Assembly: GCA_963931865.1 (NCBI GenBank) | Contig: OZ007512.1 | Span: forward strand, 6,593,708-6,657,707 | DNA length: 64,000 nucleotides | Direction of reading: 5' to 3' | Source of the DNA: Axinella damicornis | Taxonomy: Eukaryota > Porifera > Demospongiae > Axinellida > Axinellidae | Part shown: positions 49,601 to 60,178 of the stretch, piece by piece | Position numbering within the stretch: the first letter of the stretch is position 1 | How the letters are laid out: every line of letters begins with the position of its first letter | Made by a program: the position numbers and the translations under genes | Notes under the pieces: generated by a model | What the model saw: only the letters and a program-made list of their open reading frames with translations | What the model was told of the DNA's origin: nothing | Database searches by the model: none

Positions 49601-52600
49601 TCGCTACCAATTGATCCCGGTCTATAGAGCCTTCAGTACACCTGGCAAGGATAATTGCACTAGTTTCTATAGCCCTCAGGCTGTATCAAGCCCCAGGAAC
49701 TCATCTCATAATTCAAAATAATACGTGTCACAATTGCAATTTCGTTCACATTCAAGCTTGCCGACTGTCTCGAATACTCATACAATTTCAGTGTTTCAAA
49801 GGACTAAGGGAGGTAAAAATGACCATCGTCATGTGAAAACTGGACACGTGGTGAGGTCATTAGATCGGAGTTGGTGCGTCATAATATTGCTATACCACGT
49901 TTCACCAGCAAGCTGCTCTTGCGTTACTAGAAACAAGTCATTGCAAGTCCAGCAGCCTAGCAACACAGTTTATGAGTACCTCTGAGAACTGAGAACAGGA
50001 TTGGCTCACAAACACTTTCGGTCGCATGGTGAATAATCATGCTTGGACACACATCCAGTAGTAAGGCACAGCTCAAACTGTTTTGAGTTGTGACTTACTA
50101 CTGGAAGTGTGTCCAAGCATGGCTTTACATCACGCAACCAAAAGTGTTTGTGCAAGTGCCAGAACTGTTATAGTTATGGCACTAGCACTAGTATGCCCCA
50201 TGCAGCCTGGCTACCCCACTGGTGTGCTCTCATAGTAGCTAGTACATTGTCACAACCCACCTCCTCCTAAATATTTCACATGGTCAGGCACTGACAGTGT
50301 AGACTGAGTTGTGGCTATAGTCTTGAGAGCTATACAAACATAAACATGGTGCAGTCCAATTGTCCAAACAGTTGCCGTCCGTAACTACTCATCAACTCAC
50401 TCAGTCTGATCACTGGAAGAACCTGACTCTGGTCCTCAGCTAGGCTGTATACTCTGTGCAGCTGGTGACTTGAGAGCCCTGTTGATGGGTGTGGGTGGAG
50501 TTTCATTGCCACTCCTAGATCCTATAAGGTTCAGAGTACATGGGTCATGTTGACATCTTGTACTCTGTAATCTGCAACATATTATGTTGCAACATCAGTG
50601 CCAGCACAATAATCATAGACTCGGTAGAGTCTATATGTAGGGATACGACGTACACGCAATACATGCCAATACAAAAAAATCTCTCCAAATCTCAGAAACG
50701 GTACACTTATAAGCCTTTATAACCACATACCGTTTATCTTCGAGTGTTTTCATGACCAACAAGACTTCTCGCATCGCGAAAAACCGTCGCGAAAGTACCT
50801 CACCAGGTACTCGCAAAACGGGCAAATTGTTTTTCTTTCTTTCGAGGGGCAACCGCACTCCTGGTAGCCGCGGTTAAACGGTAGCACAAGCTAATGTGAC
50901 AGTTTGTTCCAATTATCACACATTACGTGAGTACCATGATACCGGTAGCTACATGTATATACAGGGAAGATCAGAAATCATTTAGAGTGCTCTCAAGTAC
51001 CATTCATAAAGTAGCCGCGTTGCAACCTGCCGCTCCGTAGCGATAGCTAAATATTGCAATTCGTTCCAATTAACGCACATGCCACGTGGCAACCCCGCTC
51101 AGTCGATCGCGAGCAATGGCAACCAAAAGGAAGACAAGACATTGTTACAGCACTCACAACTTAGCCAGCACGGTGAGTTTCGGCATGTGAGCGTCAGTGA
51201 ACGACAGCGATCACACCTGTGTGGTCAGAATCTTTGTGGGGTCTTCGTAAGAGCTGTACTGGCAACGAACTTCGAAGAGAGCGATCGAGCAATGGCGGCC
51301 GACGGCACTACAAAAGCGCTTGTATCTCCACCACCAAGGAGAGTTTCAGCACCAAAATTGTACGGTGAGGACAGTGCATGATAGCTATCACGACGGTGTA
51401 GTCAGAATCTTTGTGCGCCATTCCTAAGTAGTCAAACGTTAATTATTTATTTACATTAGGTTAGATTATTTATTTATTTACGCGGCACAATTTTTCCCCT
51501 ACCAGGAGTGTAACTTTCTTCTTCTTCTTCTTTCTTCAGACAACTTAGCTCAACGTTGCCTCAATCTGTCACGATGGTTTTCGCACGAAACAGCAGCATT
51601 TTCAACCGAGCAGTGCAACGTCCCATCGCTTTTTCGCTACCTCCAAGTCTTCACCAGGCGGCTGCAGCTGCCCACTCAATAACTATGGCTTCGTTTGTCA
51701 CGCCATTTTCACGTTTGTACGCATGCGCACTTAAACGATCACTTAGCAACGATACGTAATTATTACTCAAGATCGCTGAATTAGAAACAGTGGCGATGTG
51801 TTGTCAAACGAGGCACTCTGAGGTTAGTCCCTGTACGCATGATTTAGCTAAGCTTATATTGCTACCTATACTGTATTCTGTGAGTAGGGTGAATGCCTAT
51901 CTCAACTCTCAACACCCATGGATATGAATGTCCCTACTATAAACTGCCTATGCCATGGTCTTCAGACAGGGAGAACTCGGTGGCTTTGTCATCCATCTAG
52001 GGAACAGTTGACTTGAGATGCCCGGGCCTGATTCTTCAGCCAATGCTGGAAGTGTAATACCTGAGTAATATTGTCCACATACCAAGGCAAGGACACCTAC
52101 TGCCCAGGTGCCTGTGAGGTCACTGACTTCTGCAGCAAACTTCAGCTCAAACTTGCGCCTGCTGCCCCCCAAAAATTACATAAACAAGTAATAAAAAACA
52201 TTTAAAATGTATCAGGATGTAGGGATACCAGAACGGCAAAAAGTAAGGAAACAAGAGGGATGATCGAACATAACAGTGAAGTATACAATCACCCCTACAT
52301 ATCTTTTTTCATTGTACATGTATATATGGAAGAAGATCTCTGTAGGGGTGATTGTATACTTCACTGTTATGTTCGATCATCCCTCTTGTTTCCTTACTTT
52401 TTGCCGTTCTGGTATCCCTACATCCTGATACATTTTTAATGTTTTTTATTACTTGTATTGTAATAATTTGGGGCAAGCGTGATCTAGCCCCACAGATGTA
52501 GATGAGTTTGGTGCAAATTTTCCACATCATTATTTCGTACATTGTTGGGTGGCCAGGAGGGCTGAATTTGTATATGTTGCTAGCCCATGCAGGCACCTAG

Positions 52601-55600
52601 TCAGATGATAGTTGGTTGTTGACATGTTGTAAAGCACATGTTGAGCACATGAACTTTGCAATTATGGGATGTCACTAATTGTATTCCTAAGAGTTTCAGA
52701 CCTTTCACATAGATACATTAGCCCAGATTTCCATGCCATGTGGCACAATGATCAGCCTCGACTCCCACTCTGCAACTAACCTCACCATAGAACATCCTTC
52801 CCTCACAAGTTACATAATAGTCTGTACACACAGTGGTCTATCCTATTATGTGTGTTCAATGCATGCATCATGTCCTACTAGTTTGTACATGTGCAAACAA
52901 TCAAGCTTGGTAGTGACAAGCTCACACCCAGGTGCATATGCCCCCAAATAATTATATGCTCACTCAGCATCATATGTATCTAATGCAGGGCCTAGGCACT
53001 GCTGATGGTGCCAAGTGCCACTAAATTAAATGAAATTATAGCTCAACACAAGTGACTTCCACACAGATGACTTCCACATCCTGGCTATGCCACATTATAG
53101 TTAGTTCTCACATTAACCACAGCTACTGATTGTGAGTTCATCGTACAGTACATCCATCTACATGGCTGATCCGGAACTACAAGATGTGAATTTCACAAGA
53201 TAACACTATTTTGCTGTAGCCTCGTTCCCAGGCCTTCTCACCCCAGCATTTGTTGTTTGCAATACTAACATGTCAGTACTGCAAGCAACAAACTGAGAAG
53301 GCCCAGGTATAGGCTAATTTTGCTGTGCCTCAGTACAGTTTTGATATCTGCCTTATGAGGTCATGTACAGGTATTTGACCACTGCAGCACACAATGCATG
53401 ACAGGCTGTAATCATAGACGTCATCCAATGATCAATCAATGTATTAATCAACCCCACAGTTATCCGTAACAACAATGTCCCCACTCAGTTCACTGTGTGC
53501 TTTACCCCAACTGTTACAAGAGCCCAATTTATACGCCTACTTTGGATTTTGATGGTTTGATCACCATGCAATCCAACTTGAGAAAGTATTAAGTGGAAGG
53601 ATGTAGTGTCAAACAGAATCTGCATGTTATCCATCTAAGTATAAAGTCCTTACTACAGTTCCAAGGGCTTCTGTACATCCACTAGACTACATAGTAGATG
53701 TTAGGGTTAGGGCTACGCCCAGGGAACATTTCATGACCAACAGCCTTCAAATTCTTCTTGTCATTGAGTCATGTCTGGGCAGGGGACCATGCAGTTTGTA
53801 CACAAAGTCTCGACTGTATGCCCCCACAAATGCAAGAGATTGAACAACAACTTTGTGACAGTGAATGGAATTGTTTTTACAAGGAACTCCTTACCGTTGA
53901 AAGGACTAAAAGGGCGCACAAATTACCATCAATTGCAAGCATAAAGATCAGAGTTGGTGCGTGATACTGGTGTACTACCTTTCACAGGCAAGTTGATCTC
54001 ACTACCGGAAACAAAATGAACAGCTGAAGCCTAGTATAAATAGTTTGAGCTCCTCGGAAAACAGAATATGATTGGCTTAAAGTCATGTGACTTGCTTCAA
54101 CCATATGCATGCTCAGAAACACCTCCAGGATAATAGTAAGCTGTAACTGCTATGGCATGTGCCCAAGTGTCCCCCAGACTGGCTAGCCAACTGGTGTGCT
54201 CTCATAATAGCTAGTACATTGCCACAACACACAACCTCCCAAATGTGCACTGACAGTGTAGACTGAGTTGTAGCTAGTCCTGAGAGCTGTACAAACATAA
54301 ACATGCTGCAGTCCAATTGTCCAAACAGTTGCCATCCGTAACTACTCATCAACTCACTCAGTCTGATCACTGGAAGAACCTGACTCTGGTCCTTAGTTGG
54401 GCTGTATACTCTGTGCAGCTGGTGACTTGAGAGCCCTGTTGATGGTTGTGGGTGGAGTTTCATTGCCACTTCCTAGATCCTATAAGGTTCAGAGTACACA
54501 TGGGTCATGTTGACATCTTGTACTCTGTAACCTTACAATTACAACACACTACACCATCAGTGCCAGCACAATTAATAATTTGTGGCAAGCGTGATCGATC
54601 TAGCCCCACATATGTAGATGACTTTGCTGCAAATTTTCCATATCTTTATTTCGTACATCGTTGGGTGGCCAGGAGAGCCGAATTTATGGCTGGGGGCTAC
54701 CCTGACACCACGTGCAGTCATGAGCCGTGAACAGTCACAACAAGGACAGAGGTCCGGGTACACGGACCTGTCACTTCAGTGCCTACAGCGATGGGGGCTA
54801 CCACACAACACTGCATGCCCTGGGCAAGAATTAACAATTTCATCTGTCAATGCCATCTATGGACAACTGTGCAGCGTGCATGCGAAATACAGATAGGTCA
54901 TGTGTTGCTCCAGCTAGCCTGACTCACAGTTCCTGTGTATGTACATGTTCCGCCAGCTTTGTGTGACTCATAGTATTCTGTGGTTAGACGTAGTGCTATT
55001 CTCAGTCACATTAGTCATGTGCATGCAAATGCTCACATTCTGCACACTTGCTCATATGCTCACCCCACAATGCAATGCATCCCCCTAGTAATAATTAATG
55101 TACCCAGAACCACTTGTGGCAACGAAAGTTTGAGCACATCAGGTTCTCCTCCAGCTGTTGGCTACTAGCTATAGTGCAACCCTATTGTCAGTTACTCTCA
55201 TGTACACAGTGAGACAAGTTCCCATGAATCCCACTGTTGACACTTGTTCCTCATGCAGCAGTGATCACAAAGCATGCAGTGACTGTTAGTGACTACTGCT
55301 TGTTGTGCTGAAACTAATTTCACCATGGTACATTCAGCTACAGATGTCCACTGTACTCCTAAAGTGAGCACTGCTATTCTACCCTCACTTCAGGTCTGCT
55401 ACATGAGTCTCATCTGGACATTATAGTGAACGAGCTGAGTACCGTGAGTGCAAAATGGGAGAAGTTAGGGGAACAACTGGGAGTGGAGCATCGTTACCTG
55501 GCTGCCATCCGTACTCAGTACTCTGAACCTGCTGATGGCATGAGGGAGTTGATCAAGCAGTGGCTGAAGCAGGACTATCATAAGTACAACTTAAAAGGTC

Positions 55601-58600
55601 TCACCTCCTGGAATCACATTGTTCTTGCTCTGAAGAGTCCTAATGTTGGGGAGTCGCAGCTAGGTGACCATTTGAAACAAAAATATCTTCCAGGTGAATT
55701 ACTTGACACATTCACTACTGCTGGGGTTCAGGTGACCTGAGTGATGGAATTGTGCTGTAGCTATACTGTGTGGTCTAATTTTGTTATTATGGTGACATAA
55801 TATTAGACAGTTAGTGAGACTGCTGAGAAGGCAAAAACGCAAAGCCTTTGAGAGGAAGAGCAGTGGTAATTTGGGGAACGTAGGGTAACTTGGAAGAAAC
55901 TTGTGACTCTCATTGGCACCAACTGATGGCCTCTTTTGAGCTTCCAATTGTACACGCCATTCCAAGATTGCACAACACAATGTATTACTTCAGAACATGT
56001 ACTTCAGAACATGTGCTCAAATGGCAATCAGTTGCTTCTTACATAACAAACCCTAATTGATTACAAGCTGTCACAGACCAACTAGCAGTGTTGCAATCAC
56101 TAAGTCATCTTACATACGTACTGGCTGAAAGCGCAAATACAAGTGGTCTAGTGTACTGTACAGAAGTTACCCAATGATATTCACTGTGCCTCTTACAACT
56201 CATACAGAGCAACTGTAGTAGTCTTACTGTCTAAACTATGAGCACGTCATGAGTACTAAGTCATCTTACATACTGCTGAAAGTGCAAATGCAAGTGGTCT
56301 ACAAACTGTAGTTGTACTGTACTGAATGACCTAATGATATTCACAACATATCAAATATTCACAACGTCCTCATTGTGCCTATCATAGCTAGCTACAACTT
56401 ATGCTGATCCTTTCCTGGCTCAGTGGAAGGGAAATTTGGTGGAGTGTATAGACAGTCCCAGCTAGGCCATGACAAATTATGCTAGCATAATTTTGAGAAT
56501 AATAGGTACTTAAGAGCATAAGGGAATTATGCTGGAATAATAGGCATAAATATCCAGACCTGTGAGAATAATAGGCTATACTTACCCAATACTTATATGA
56601 TTGAAGCTGTACTAAACAGCATGCTTGCTCAGACTCACAGGCATGCAGGCCTATATTGCAAAGCCACACCCTCACACTAAACATTAGCATGCAAACTGAT
56701 TCTATATCTTATACTGGTTCAGCCATCCTCTGCAGCTGTAGAGCAAATGTTCACAATCTTGCAAGACTCCTATATCAACAACAGTCATCGCTAGAGAAAT
56801 AATTAAGCTCCTGTACAATGTATATAGCTATGCTGCAGTACAAGAACGCTGAGTGAAAAATGGTGTTGACAAACTATGCTAGCATAATTTTGAGAATAAT
56901 AGGACAACTTCAAAGCATAATAGGCATTAATGCTGACAATAAGGGAATAGAATAATAGGGCAGAAAAAAAGCATAATTTGTCAAGGCCTAGTCCCAGCTC
57001 GAGACCTGCAGTGTTGTGTAACATGGCAGCATGTTCTGAATACTATAATAGCAGCTGCACACAGTTCGTAACTGTGGGCGTGGTCGTGTAGAAAGTAACA
57101 GTAGCTAGATAGCAACTCCCTCACCTTCAGTACTACCTCTACATGTTGACTACTTGCACTGTGTCCTGCTCTACATCACGTGAAATGAATTACTGATTTG
57201 TCCGTACAGTTGCTGCTAGCGGTGCACACAAGATCCTGGAAGAAGCTCTCGAGAAAGGTTACGTTGACTGCCACATCTGGAAGGTGCTAGTCATGGGAGT
57301 AGCTGGTAGCGGAAAGACTTCCTTAAAGCATCGCCTTTTTGGAGAAGAACCTCCTAGCATTCGCCGTAGTACTGCATTAGCTGAAGCTACAATCCGAGCA
57401 ATTTCACGAGTGATCGTTGGCACGGATATCACTGGCTGGTTTCGAGTCCCATACGATAAGCTGATGGAAATGCTTGGTGGAGCTCTTAAGGCTGGCGTCC
57501 CAATGGAGGAAACGAAAGCTTCATCTTCTGACACACCTGAGGCTGTTGCTCACGATCTGCAGCTGTCTCCAAAGACAGATGCCAGTAAGCCTCCCAAGTC
57601 CCCCAGAAGACACAATCATCCAGGTAATTCTTCAAGAGCTTCTCCTCATAACATCTCTTCTTCTGCATGTACACCAACAACACCTGCTGCCACACAAGTA
57701 AGTTCCGCAAAGATGGAGCTAGTTCGACTTGTAGAGAAGTCTAAGGGCTCAAAACGCCTTCTTGAGCTACAGTGGATCCACTTCATAGACAGTGGAGGGC
57801 AGCCTCAATTCCATGAGGTACTCCCAGCCTTCATCAGGAACACCACAGCCACCATGTTCGTGATGAAGCTTTCTGAAAGGCTAGATGAGCATCCGACTAT
57901 TGAATATTATGATGATAATGGCAAACTCTGTGGTAAGCCAAGTCGCTATGCACTGCGTAATGACCAGATGCTGCAGCACTGCATTCGCACTGTGTTGTCG
58001 CGACCATCAACAAGGGAGGGGAAGTGTTCAAAAGTTTTCCTAGTTGGCACACACAGGGATCTTGAAGGCTCCAGTTCTGAATCCCGGGCAGAGAAGAACA
58101 GCAAATTAATCGATATGCTGGCATCATCATTTCAAGATCAGCTGGTTTACTACCGTCCTTTCTCAGAAGTCATCTTTCCAGTGAATGCAAAGAACCCAGC
58201 CGAACTCGATCACAAGGTTTTTGCAATGATTCGTGAGCAAGTGGAGGATAAGACGTGTGCACCTCCTCCCTATAGGGTTCCGATTGGATGGTTCCTGCTA
58301 GAGCAAGACATTACAAAGTCAGCAAAGGGAGGTGTAATCAGCAGGAAGGAATGTCAGACCATTGCTGCCATCCTCAATATCAATGACAAAGCTCTTACAG
58401 CAGCATTACAATACTTCCATGACCTGAACATTTTCCTGTACTATCCCTCTGTCCTCCCAGAAGTAGTCTTTTCCAGCCCCCAAGTGCTACCAGATAAAGT
58501 CACAGAATTTGTTCACTTCAGCTTTAGTCTTCAAAGTGATAGTCCACCTCTAGCCGTACAAGGCAAGTGGCTGCAGTTCCGAGACAAGGGCATAGTGACA

Positions 58601-60137
58601 GTTGACATGTTTCAAGATAAACGATTCTCAGCTCACTACATTCCAGACCTGTTCACTCCAGCAGATCTCATCAAGCTATTCCAAGAGCTTCTCATTATAT
58701 CTCCACTCTCTACCACCGAGTATTTCATGCCTTCCCTTCTGGAAATGATTAGTGCAGAAGAGGTTAGCAAGCAGCTGCCTCCACCATCCACCTGTGCTGC
58801 ACCACTCCTTGTGCACTTCCCAGCTGGCTGTGCCCAGAACGGTGTATATTGTGCACTAGTAGTGTACTTGCTTTCTGAATGTCACTGGAAGATTGCTTGC
58901 GGCCTAGAAGGTACCCCACTCTGTGTCTCTCGCAGCTGCATTTACTTTCAGCTTCCAGATAAAACCGTTTGTGTTGCACTTGTTGATTCATTTGCCTTTT
59001 TTGAAGTTCATGTAAAAGCTCCAGAAACCAAGTACCCCAAGATTTGTCCCATGATCCGAGAGGCCATATTTAGTGGACTAAAAGCAGCTGCTGATGTCCT
59101 GAGGTACAATAACACGACACCTGTACCGGCATTCCTCTGCGAGTGCAGCTCACCTCCACACACAGCCACCCCTGATGATGGCTACCTGGTGTGCACAAAG
59201 TGTACGGAGTACAGACCCCTCACCAAACAATACACTATCTGGCTGGACAATCTCCAACAAGCTGTCACTGAAGGTACAGTATGTAGCTATGCATGTTACA
59301 CTAGTAGCACATGTGGCATTGTCTGTCTCTGGCCGATTATGTTGAGATCAACTCTATTTCCTACTCAGCTGCAAGTCTCCCAAGGGAAGCAATTTCTTCT
59401 CCTCTGACTTCCTCAACTCCGCCCACCTCTGCCAGTCCCAGGAAGGGAACAGGTATGAATGTTTAGTACTCCACTGCAGCTGAGTTACCCAGTTGATGCA
59501 TGGTGCAGGGCAGTATACAGTGAGATAAGCAGCTTCTTATACTTTAGTGATTGTTAGTAGCACAGCCAACTACAGTGCTCCCAGCAAAGAGAGTACATTT
59601 TGGTTTCTTTGAAAAAATTGTGTATAACTTCAAACAGACATCATCTATGTTCAAAATAAGTTGATAGAAATGTGCTATAACCATTTTGTGACCAATCAAA
59701 AATAATAATAAAGTCACATGACATTCCAACAGAGCTATGGCTCCACATGTCAACTGAGTACGCAAAATACTTTAGGGTCGGCATTTCTCTAAACCTAGGA
59801 GTTAAGATCTGAAACTTGATGCACGTGTAGTGACCCAAGTGGAGCAGGTTTTAAGCCCCTCTTGCATGAATCCTTAATTCTGTTGTCCTGAGAGAGCAGA
59901 GATGTTAGAGCCTTTCCGGAGGGGCCTATACTTTAGGGTCAGCATTCACACAAACCTGGTAGTTAAGAGCTGATTTTTTTTCTGAGACGTCATGCTTATG
60001 CTATAGTATGTCTGGCCCAAGTTTAAAATCCTAACCCCTTACAGATCCTGAGATGTTGCCCCTATTGTTCAATTTTTGTAAATTTAATCAAAAATCTGAC
60101 CTTTGACCCCTAGTTTTTCTATTGAATTTATATGGAT

Positions 60138-60178
<41 letters not shown>

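Larger units (their letters stand above)
48394..54687. repeat. Tandem intronic duplication, about 2.1-2.3 kb units
   Basis: Unit 1 (48394-52575, enlarged by the 50614-52456 insertion) and unit 2 (52576 to about 54687) share many stretches: TTGGTTGTTGACATGTTGTAAAG near the starts, GCCCTGTTGATGG before the ends, then GATCTAGCCCCACA. Divergence is visible throughout, so it is not a recent assembly artefact. Neither unit contains a Death-domain exon. Confidence 0.8.

Noticed and set aside
56388..57024. Hydrophobic minus-strand ORFs as membrane proteins
   Set aside because: They overlap the small AT-rich MITEs whose GAATAATAGG repeats create the hydrophobic-looking codons.
57259..57710. Minus- and alternate-frame ORFs over the Roc exon
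   Set aside because: Shadows of the Roc-COR coding exon, which has the P-loop, switch-2 and THRD motifs in one frame.
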